The notes below the pieces were generated by a model. That model was not told the DNA's origin. It did not search any database and saw only the letters and a list, made by a program, of their open reading frames with translations. Shown piece by piece: positions 42,796 to 49,338 of a stretch of DNA of 49,338 nucleotides. The stretch lies in the NCBI GenBank assembly GCA_964632505.1, contig CAZWCE010000025.1:1-49338 (forward strand). Direction: 5' to 3'. The first letter of the stretch is position 1. The number at the start of each line of letters is the position of its first letter. Made by a program: the position numbers and the translations under genes. The stretch is from CAZWCE01 sp964632505 (GTDB lineage: Bacteria > Planctomycetota > Planctomycetia > Pirellulales > Thermoguttaceae).

Positions 42796-43407
42796 TCATA
42801 AGTAAAAGAGAGCGAACGCCGTAGCAACACCGCCGATAAAAAAGCCGATCAACGCGACCCAGGATCCCACCGAGAGCTGGAGGGCCCCGCTGATTCCGTG
42901 TCCGCTGGTGCACCCTCCGGCGAGTCGAGCGCCGAAAGCCATAAGTGCACCGCCGCAAAAAGCGACCACCAGACGCAACCAAACAAGATCGCCGAACCGC
43001 TCTACCCAAAACGGCGGCAGCCAACGCCCGGTGATCTCATTTCCGGTCCAAGCGGCCAAAAAGGCTCCGAACACCACTCCCGCAACGAGCATGAATTCCC
43101 AATCGATCTTCGGGGCCTTCTTCTGATAAAAAGCCAGTGATTCGGTATGCTTCCGGTTGATAAGATTCCCGATCAACCCCGCCGCGCGGGCATACGCGGT
43201 CGACGCTCCAATGGGATGGTGAGAAAAATAGAGCGTCACCATCGACAAAATGCCGATCAACGCGCCCACGAGATATGGTGACCAAGCCGCGGGAGTTGTG
43301 CCGGGGTCGACGCCGGCGGAACTCTGTGCCAAAACGGGAATCGCCGGGATCCCTTCGGGAAATGCTCCGAAGGGAATCATCAAGATCACTTGGAAATACT
43401 GCATCAT
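42796..43407 (-). CDS. YeeE/YedE-type sulfur transporter half
   Basis: About 203 residues; ATG 43407 (or 43404) follows GAAGGAAAGTGAG. About five membrane helices, with LVGALIGILSMVTLYFSHHP, WEFMLVAGVVFGAFLAAWTG, LRLVVAFCGGALMAFGARLA and VALIGFFIGGVATAFALFYL. The signature GARLAGGCTSGHGISG contains the conserved Cys that handles sulfur substrates. With the next gene (150 bp downstream, same strand) it would build a complete two-part channel for thiosulfate or a related anion. Divergent from the DsrE/persulfide dioxygenase genes across a 770-bp gap. Confidence 0.9.
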   Translation of the reverse strand: MMQYFQVILMIPFGAFPEGIPAIPVLAQSSAGVDPGTTPAAWSPYLVGALIGILSMVTLYFSHHPIGASTAYARAAGLIGNLINRKHTESLAFYQKKAPKIDWEFMLVAGVVFGAFLAAWTGNEITGRWLPPFWVERFGDLVWLRLVVAFCGGALMAFGARLAGGCTSGHGISGALQLSVGSWVALIGFFIGGVATAFALFYL

Positions 43408-44181
43408 CTCACTTTCCTTCTCGCGTTCGTATTGGATATCGAAAAAGAAACCTTTTGGTAAAACTGAGCATATGGGGGGCCAATTGAGTCCATTACCCGA
43501 AAAAAGAGTGTGAATTATGCACTCCCCGCCGCGAAAACAGGTCCTCTCAGCACAAATTTGTCCTGAAGAAAACATGAGAAGTGGGATCGCTCCCGCTGTC
43601 GGGTGCGCGTTTCGTGCGGAAATTGATTGATTTCTCACCAATTCGGAAGCCTGCCAACCACTCTTTTATTCCTTCATCTCCATTTTTTTTGATCAGACCT
43701 CCCAAAAGCGAAAGGTTTTCTTCTCACACCTCGGACTTCTCTTGAGCATCGATCGAATTCCCACGAAGAAATGACCGGACTCGCCAGCTCACGAGGCAAT
43801 AAGACGAAAAATGAGGGCATGAAACGACTTATAAACTCTCTCCGAAAAAAGCCGCGAAGAGAATATGCCATTTCGGGACTCCATTCTTCGTTCCTCACGA
43901 CACGCCGGGAGAGTCTTCCCCGCCCTGCGGCGGTGGATATCAAGGCTTTGGCATTCAATTTGCTCAATATTGGTGCGTATTGTTCCGTGCTCACTGTTCT
44001 TAGCGCTTTGCTTGTTCTTGCAATGCACATGAAATTGAGTTGTTCGCTTTTTCTATAGCGCAGAACTCGATAGCACCTAGCGATAGAAATAAGGGAACAC
44101 ATATGTCGTCCGACGGACCACAAATGCCTGATGAATCTCCCAAGGCCAAGAATCGTCAAACTTGAAAGAGGATCCATTCGA
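43408..44181. other. Divergent intergenic region of the sulfur module
   Basis: About 770 bp between the transporter genes (minus) and the DsrE-like gene (plus). Two overlapping opposite frames (43674-44195 minus, 43771-44058 plus) have no recognisable motifs and I do not call them. Promoters for both directions and any sulfur-sensing operator should be here; I did not find a clear palindrome. Confidence 0.45.
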
Positions 44182-44721
44182 ATGCGGTGTTTCAAAATGA
44201 TTCAATCCTACGTCATCCTCGCATTGGTCGTTGTCGTGGGAACCGGGATAACACTGAAAGCGACTTCGACCAATCTTAATAAAAGGGGAACCTTTGAACA
44301 CCCCATCGCCATTGAAAAGAAAAAAGATATCCGCGTCGTTTATCAGTTCAAAAAGGACGTGTGGAAAAATGAGATCGGCGCGCCTTTTCACTATCTCGAC
44401 AAATTAGCAGTATTCTATGAACAGCGTGGAGTATCCAAGCACCAGCGCCGAATCCATGGAGTTTTTCAAGGCCAAGCTGCCTACATGCTCTTGAAAGACT
44501 CCGCTTACCGGAAAGAACGATCGAATGAAATGAAAAACCCGAATGGAGAAGCCGTCGAGGCTCTTCTCCAAAAGGGAGTCCATCTTGAAATCTGCGCTTC
44601 GACGATGCGCAATCATGGATGGAGCGGTGAAGATATTCGCCCTGGTATCGATGTTGTTTCCGGTGCTTATCCCCGCGTCATCGATCTCCAGCAACGCGGT
44701 TATGCCTACATCCGATTCTAA
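44182..44721 (+). CDS. Exported DsrE/DsrF-like protein
   Basis: About 179 residues from ATG 44182, 6 nt after AAAGAGGATCC. An N-terminal hydrophobic segment (QSYVILALVVVVGTGITLKA) is a signal peptide or anchor. The rest is a DsrE-type fold: IRVVYQFKKDVWKNEI; HGVFQGQAAYMLLKDSAYRK; EALLQKGVHLEICASTMRNH with the Cys common in this subfamily; and GIDVVSGAYPRVIDLQQRGY ending AYIRF. DsrE-like proteins carry or relay sulfur on cysteine. Its neighbours, a CstB-like enzyme downstream and YedE-type transporters across the gap, support a sulfur role. Confidence 0.85.
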   Translation: MRCFKMIQSYVILALVVVVGTGITLKATSTNLNKRGTFEHPIAIEKKKDIRVVYQFKKDVWKNEIGAPFHYLDKLAVFYEQRGVSKHQRRIHGVFQGQAAYMLLKDSAYRKERSNEMKNPNGEAVEALLQKGVHLEICASTMRNHGWSGEDIRPGIDVVSGAYPRVIDLQQRGYAYIRF

Positions 44722-44943
44722 TCAATCATGGGAAATGCGACGACGCGTTTGATCCGTGTCCCGAATGCTTGGTTACGGCATGGACACCCTGGAGATCTCT
44801 TCGATGCACGGTGGGGCACGATACCTAATAATATCTCGAAGACGGAAGTACGAAAAAGCGATGAATGGTGATCGGCTGTTTACGTTTCATTTTTCATCGC
44901 GAAGAATAACCCCAAAATCATCTCAACGAACAAGGAGTTGGCT

Positions 44944-46314
44944 ATGTTTAAGGAAACGATTTATACACCTGGAATCGCTCATCTTTCTTACATCATCGGT
45001 GATGGAGGACAAGCGGCGGTGATCGACCCTCGTCGCGATGTCGAACTCTACCTCGAAATCGCGAGGAAGGAAGAAGTGGTGATCACCCATATCTTCGAAA
45101 CGCATCGCAACGAAGATTATGTGATCGGTTCTCAGGAGCTCGCGGAAAAAACCGGTGCTGAAATCTATCATGGAAAAGAATTGGATTTTCAGTACGGCAA
45201 TCCCGTAAGTGAGGGGGAAGAATTCACGCTCGGTAATGTGAAACTCCAAGTGCTGCATACGCCCGGGCACACGCTGGAAAGCATCTCCCTGGTATATCGC
45301 GATATGGAATTCAGTCAGCAGCCGTTGGGAGTCTTTACCGGTGACGCTCTGTTTATCGGCGACGTGGGACGGACCGATTTCTATCCCGATCGGAAGGAAG
45401 AAGTCGCGGGAATGTTGTATGATAGTATCTTCGAGAAACTGCTGCCTCTAGGAGATCAGGTACTTCTCTGGCCTTCCCATGGAGCGGGCTCGGTATGCGG
45501 ATCCGGCATGGCGGACCGAAATTTTTCGACGCTCGGCTATGAACGCGAGAACAATCCCGTTTTGCGGAAACGCGATCGAGATGAGTTTATCTCTTATAAA
45601 ACAAGCGAGATCCATTTCAAACCCCCTTATTTCAAAAAGATGGAAGAATATAATCTCCAGGGGGCTCCGCCGATGAAAGATCTTCCGTGGCCGAAAGCCT
45701 TTTCCGCCGAACGATTTCACGAAGCGCGTGAGAAGGGAATGCAGATCGTCGATGTCCGGTCGCCCGAAGCGTTCGCCGGGACCCACATCGCCAAAAGTTT
45801 TTCTCTGCCGCTGGCAATGCTGCCCGCCTTCGGTGGAATGTTTCTCGAGTACGATCGCCCGATCGGGCTGGTCGTCGAGGACAGCGATCAAGTAGCCAGG
45901 GCCCAGAAGTACCTTTCGAGAATCGGGTATGATCGTGTCGAAGCCTTCCTGGCCGACGGATTACATGGCTGGGAAACCAGTGGGCTGCCGCTGGAGAAAG
46001 TCGGCGTGGTGGATATCCGAGAGCTTGGTCGTCGGATCGAAGAGAAAGAAGAATTCACTCTTCTCGATGTCCGGAGCGAGGAGGAGTTTGAATCGGGACA
46101 TCTGCCGGGCGCGGTGAATATCTATCTTGGTGAGCTCCCCAGCAAAATGGGGGAGATTTCCCAGGAGAAGAAAGTGACCACTTTCTGCGGAAGTGGACAG
46201 CGGGCGATGGTGGCCGCCTCCTATCTCTTGCAACAAGGTTTCAGCGATGTGGAAGATTGCCTAGGCTCTCTTTCGGCCTGCGAATCGATCGAGTGCGACC
46301 TGATCATGACGTAA
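44944..46314 (+). CDS. Persulfide dioxygenase-rhodanese fusion (CstB/ETHE1-like)
   Basis: A 456-residue protein; ATG 44944 is 6 nt after AAGGAG. Residues 1-250 are an MBL fold of the ETHE1 type. The usual HxHxDH motif reads THRNEDYV: the first His is kept, and with the His of HTPGHT and the Asp of FTGDALFIGD it gives the three iron ligands known for ETHE1, while the second-metal ligands are lost. Residues about 265-350 are a rhodanese fold without active Cys (RPIGLVVED). Residues about 355-456 are a rhodanese with Cys in TTFCGSGQRA. This MBL-inactive-active rhodanese order is that of CstB, which converts persulfides to sulfite and thiosulfate. It lies 222 bp behind the DsrE-like gene. Confidence 0.9.
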   Translation: MFKETIYTPGIAHLSYIIGDGGQAAVIDPRRDVELYLEIARKEEVVITHIFETHRNEDYVIGSQELAEKTGAEIYHGKELDFQYGNPVSEGEEFTLGNVKLQVLHTPGHTLESISLVYRDMEFSQQPLGVFTGDALFIGDVGRTDFYPDRKEEVAGMLYDSIFEKLLPLGDQVLLWPSHGAGSVCGSGMADRNFSTLGYERENNPVLRKRDRDEFISYKTSEIHFKPPYFKKMEEYNLQGAPPMKDLPWPKAFSAERFHEAREKGMQIVDVRSPEAFAGTHIAKSFSLPLAMLPAFGGMFLEYDRPIGLVVEDSDQVARAQKYLSRIGYDRVEAFLADGLHGWETSGLPLEKVGVVDIRELGRRIEEKEEFTLLDVRSEEEFESGHLPGAVNIYLGELPSKMGEISQEKKVTTFCGSGQRAMVAASYLLQQGFSDVEDCLGSLSACESIECDLIMT

Positions 46315-46378
46315 GATGGCAAATCCCCTTCAATTTTTCCCCCTTTTCGACGGCGGCTCGCTTGAAGCATTGCGTCAC

Positions 46379-47833
46379 TCAGAGGGTCGCCGGCGAGGGG
46401 GCCCCCTTGGGGGAGACGGCCAGCAGCTTCTTGATCACATCACTTGCGGAAAAAGACGTTGCTTGGTCTGAAGGGAAAAATCGGTCGAGATTTCGAACGT
46501 CGTCCCCGACCGTCAGGAGTTCTTTTTCTCTCCCGGTCGTGTGACGGACTTGCCCAAGCCCGACGTTGGCCATCAAAGCATTGCACAGACATTTTCGCCC
46601 GGTGGTCTCATCCGTTTTTCCGCCTTTTTTCAAATAGAAGCGTGGATCTTCCGCCGGGCATCGCCATCCCAGGGTACCGTCTTGACGTTTGTATGCCTGT
46701 CGGAGATAGCCCAAGTCGCAACACCGTGCGCGTGACGTTGGGGCAATCTCCTTTTGCGAGAGCGTTCCGAGCAACTGGAGCACCTTGAAGGGGAATCCGG
46801 TTGGGGAGGCGAGAGGATCGGTCATGACATCGATCTGCCCTCGACGGACCATCGCCAGGACACGGCGCTTGATCGAAGGGGTGATTCCCGACTCATCGCA
46901 AAAGGCGAAAGGCGTTCCCACTTGGACCCCGGCCGCCCCCGCTTCCAGGGCCTCGGCAATTCTTGAGGGAGCCCCGTACTCGCCGGCGAGCCAAAAGGGT
47001 CGTTTCAGTTTCCGAAAGGCGTCCAATACCGGTTCGTCGCGGGGGCCATAGGTGGGTTCACCACGTTCATTGTACTTGACGGTGCCTCGCGGAGGCGCAT
47101 TGTGGCCGCCGGCGGTCGGCCCTTCGACCACGAATCCATCGAAGTTTCCTCGACCTTTGCGGAGCAAGGAGTTGGCCAAGGTGGCGGAAGAGACAATCGC
47201 CAGGAATTTTGGACGCTCAAGCCAGGGAATTCCACCGGCAAGGGCGGTAGCGGGATCGAAACGGGTGACGAACCGGTCTTGAGAAGTCGCTCCGTGAACA
47301 CGCAACGGCAACTCGACGACCTGTCCTTGACATATTCTTTCTATGACCTCGGGAATCGTACGAGGTATTCCTGCTCCCATGAGCACGTAGTCCACCCCCG
47401 CAAGCATCGCCCCGAATAAGGAAGGCAATAACGGCAATTGGATCGCTTCAAGATAATTGATTCCAACGGGGCCTTGATGTCCTTGCTTCGCGAGATAGAT
47501 TTCGGCAAAATTGGCAACGATCAGCAGTTCCATGACCTCACGGGACAGCTCGGCCGCCATGGGAGGCGTCGCACAGAAAGGAGCTTCAGGGAGTTTGCCA
47601 CCGGGGATAAAGTACCGGTCCCAGATCCTGTCCGCCATCGCAGAATCAGGAAAGGCGCTCAGGGCATGACGCAAGCTTTCGTCACGATCTCCCAACTGCA
47701 ATCGCCGCACCAGCACGGTATCTAAACCCGTCCCCGAAACGACTCCCAACTGGCCCGCACTCGAAACCGCTTTCGCTAACGGCCATGAGGAAACCGCGAC
47801 GCCCATACCGCCTTGAATGATAATTGGATTCAA
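46379..47833 (-). CDS. Nitronate-monooxygenase-like / PfaD-type flavin enzyme
   Basis: A 484-residue TIM-barrel FMN protein. It starts with TTG 47833, supported by GGAGGGT just upstream and the immediate family motif NPIIIQGGMGVAVSSWPLA. Further marks: GVVSGTGLDTVLVRRL, YVLMGAGIPRTIP, FVVEGPTAGGHNAPPRG and AGAAGVQVGTPFAFCDES, which holds the FMN phosphate. The length and the Cys-rich C-terminal part (SRARCCDLGYLRQAYK; GRKCLCNALMANVGLG) fit the PfaD-like branch, found with polyunsaturated fatty acid synthases or alone, better than the short nitronate monooxygenases. No polyketide genes are nearby. Converges with the sulfur gene at 46314. Confidence 0.87.
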   Translation of the reverse strand: MNPIIIQGGMGVAVSSWPLAKAVSSAGQLGVVSGTGLDTVLVRRLQLGDRDESLRHALSAFPDSAMADRIWDRYFIPGGKLPEAPFCATPPMAAELSREVMELLIVANFAEIYLAKQGHQGPVGINYLEAIQLPLLPSLFGAMLAGVDYVLMGAGIPRTIPEVIERICQGQVVELPLRVHGATSQDRFVTRFDPATALAGGIPWLERPKFLAIVSSATLANSLLRKGRGNFDGFVVEGPTAGGHNAPPRGTVKYNERGEPTYGPRDEPVLDAFRKLKRPFWLAGEYGAPSRIAEALEAGAAGVQVGTPFAFCDESGITPSIKRRVLAMVRRGQIDVMTDPLASPTGFPFKVLQLLGTLSQKEIAPTSRARCCDLGYLRQAYKRQDGTLGWRCPAEDPRFYLKKGGKTDETTGRKCLCNALMANVGLGQVRHTTGREKELLTVGDDVRNLDRFFPSDQATSFSASDVIKKLLAVSPKGAPSPATL

Positions 47834-48781
47834 ATGACCCTCCCTTTTGAGCTTAGCATAGGGAATGTGACTTCCTGAGTGCTTTCCGGCACCAACTTGG
47901 CTGCGTCCGTCGCATTAGAAACGGAACCGCCAGTGCTCACTGACCAGGCGATGATCGTTCATTTTTGAAACCGTCCATCCAGGAGAAGCTCCCTCTAGTC
48001 GCCAAAATGGCGGGAAGAATGATGGATGTCTTTCTTTTCGAAGAATCTTTCGAAGATTTCTCCGAGACGATCGAACGATCTCCCCCATTGCCATCGCTCC
48101 AGGTACCTGAAGGGCGCAGGAAAAATATGTATTTTCCCTCATAAGATTGTTTGATATCCAATATCCAATCATCGCCCGTTCGCGCTCTCTCCGAAAGGAA
48201 GAGATCGACCATTAGAAACGACGCTCACCCATTATATCAACCTCCGCAGCCCCGTCAACTCAAATACGGATCCTCCTGAAATACGGAGCCGCCCGGTATG
48301 CCGGAAACAAATCCGTCATAGTGCTACAATCTCTACCACCTTTTTAACCGATGTATAGTGTTCGTAAAATTTCCCTCGTATCAGACAAATCTATTAGAAA
48401 TGGGAGATGGGCGGTGAGGTTGGATTGCAGCAGAGCTTCGGAGACCACGACGATCGGATTGCTCCCCCACCAATAATCCGTTAGGCGAATCTCATTCCAT
48501 GAGAGACGAGAGACGATCGTCAATCAAACCATCTTAGAGTTGACGATCTTAGACTGAAACATACTCCCCAAGATCACATTACTTGTGTCATCTGGTCATG
48601 TGACCACTCTGGACCGATTGATCGATGGCCGGAAGATGAATGGGGAGCATGTTCCGAAAGCCCGGGAATCTCGCAGTCATTTTGATGCCTAGGATCGAAG
48701 AAATCACCAAGGCGATCAATCAGCGCTCGCTGATTTCGTCACTCGAAGCGAACTCCCGGTCGCAGAAAAGAAAAACAAATC
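47834..48781. other. Gene-poor stretch
   Basis: Nearly 950 bp without a supported gene. Two overlapping minus-strand frames (47915-48212) read like worn coding DNA (for example ERARTGDDWILDIKQSYEGK) but match nothing I know. Short palindromes at 48515-48548 and 48593-48606 are the only structures noted. Confidence 0.4.
48515..48548. repeat. Short perfect inverted repeat
   Basis: GATCGTCAA and TTGACGATC flank a 16-bp loop. The stem has 9 perfect pairs. There is no U-run, so it does not look like an intrinsic terminator. Its role is unknown and it may be chance. Confidence 0.35.
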
Positions 48782-48979
48782 TCAGGTGGAAGATCGTTGT
48801 TGAACGCGAAATAAATGAATCAGGCGTGCACATAATGCGAATAAAGTCGGTCGACACCAACTCTTTCCGCAATCCTCGCAACGTTCAATCGTGACAAAGG
48901 GCAAAAGAAACAGTTGCCAGGAAGAAAAGTTTTTGCTGCTGTAACGGCAATCGTGGCTAAAACAGTTCGGGCAAGCCAT
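48782..48979 (-). CDS. Small zinc-ribbon-like protein
   Basis: A 65-residue frame starting at ATG 48979, about 8 nt after AAAGGGA. It begins MACPNCFSHDCRYS and later has ERCEDCGKSW: two CxxC knuckles about 33 residues apart with a hydrophobic stretch between (WQLFLLPFV). This is the usual build of small bacterial zinc-ribbon proteins of unknown role. The C-terminal 20 residues look less regular, so the gene may be frame-damaged or the last part may be natural. Confidence 0.4.
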   Translation of the reverse strand: MACPNCFSHDCRYSSKNFSSWQLFLLPFVTIERCEDCGKSWCRPTLFALCARLIHLFRVQQRSST

Positions 48980-49338
48980 GGAAAAGTCCCTTTCTCAGGG
49001 TGTTGAAAAATGGAAACCGGAGGGTTCCAGAACATGGTCTGGAATTGAAGCTGAAGAGAAAAATATACCGGCCCATCCACATGCCCTTTTTAACAATTAT
49101 GAATCTACAAAATAGTAGATAGAAAGTCAATGTTTGATAAAAACAAAAAATGAAATAATAGTGGCTGGTGGTCGGTTATTTCCAAGACTTTTCATCGCTT
49201 TTTGGAAGGCAGCTCAGCCCTGAAAAGTGCGCGTCCCTTTAGGATATGGCGGTGCCAGGCTCTTCCTCATCAGCGATGACTCGCGATCGAGCCAACTGGG
49301 AACGCTTTTTTGTCACCCCCAAGAGAAGGTGGGGCGAC
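48980..49338. other. Non-coding end of the window
   Basis: I see no gene in the last 360 bp. It is AT-rich around 49080-49160. The window ends before any new frame is convincing. Confidence 0.45.

Noticed and set aside
43674..44195. A 173-codon minus-strand frame between the transporter and DsrE-like genes
   Set aside because: No motifs, basic composition, and it runs into the DsrE-like gene's start and leader.
1..49338. CRISPR arrays, tRNA and rRNA genes, intrinsic terminators
   Set aside because: I saw no regularly spaced repeats, no tRNA-like cloverleaf or rRNA sequence, and no convincing GC-rich hairpin followed by a T-run; a covariance-model scan would be needed to exclude small RNAs.

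Overview
The window looks like a chromosomal segment of a planctomycete (Planctomycetota, probably the Pirellulales side; rank not provable from one window). The evidence is the gene types: an ECF sigma factor next to a Ser/Thr kinase with a WD40 region, a DUF1559-type protein with the H-X9-DG motif, three secreted DUF1080 proteins, three secreted proteins ending in CXXCH haem sites of the hydrazine-synthase-alpha-like (HzsA-related) kind, a BNR-4 protein, Tat-exported Gfo/Idh and FAD oxidoreductases, and a giant PQQ-type beta-propeller protein. Genes are loosely packed, with long non-coding gaps that hold gene debris and a dispersed repeat.

Layout. 0.5-3.7 kb: signalling unit (sigma factor, kinase, WD40 part split from the kinase by a frame change). 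3.9-11 kb: transposase remnant, DUF1080 protein, a broken membrane-protein gene, a secreted discoidin/PD40/cytochrome protein, an RHS remnant and a DUF1559 protein. 11.4-15.4 kb: carbohydrate-type genes (BNR-4, GH43-like, DUF1080). 15.8-19.0 kb: a two-gene overlapping operon in which a D-Ala-D-Ala-ligase-like ATP-grasp domain is fused to a self-processing P1 (DmpA/BapA-type) aminopeptidase, coupled to an acetylpolyamine-amidohydrolase-like deacetylase. 19.3-21.5 kb: NapH-like polyferredoxin with an HMA-like tail, and a TPR protein with a Cys-rich tail. 22.2-24.1 kb: MarR regulator and alkyl-sulfatase-like MBL enzyme, with matching palindromic operators before each. 24.3-35.2 kb: transposase debris, Tat FAD oxidoreductase, a shortened NPCBM/cytochrome protein, an uncharacterised barrel-like protein, a second large HzsA-like protein, a three-domain Rid protein and a Gfo/Idh oxidoreductase. 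35.6-41.8 kb: methyltransferase-fold/PQQ-propeller giant, PhoD-like phosphatase with TPR, DUF1080. 42.0-46.3 kb: sulfur module (two YeeE/YedE transporter halves, diverging from DsrE-like and CstB-like persulfide dioxygenase/rhodanese genes). 46.4-49.3 kb: nitronate-monooxygenase-like gene and a mostly empty tail with one small zinc-ribbon ORF.

How they work together. The secreted glycan-type proteins (DUF1080, GH43-like, BNR-4, PQQ, NPCBM/discoidin cytochromes, Gfo/Idh) fit polysaccharide breakdown and periplasmic redox chemistry on sugars. The YedE/DsrE/CstB-like genes fit uptake and detoxification of thiosulfate or persulfide. The ATP-grasp-P1 peptidase/deacetylase operon is the best candidate for an undescribed system: one chain carries an amide-forming and an amide-cleaving enzyme, both with recognisable catalytic residues, and is translationally coupled to a third, zinc-dependent amidase. 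An approximately 108-bp imperfect palindrome occurs in three full copies plus one deleted copy, always between genes.
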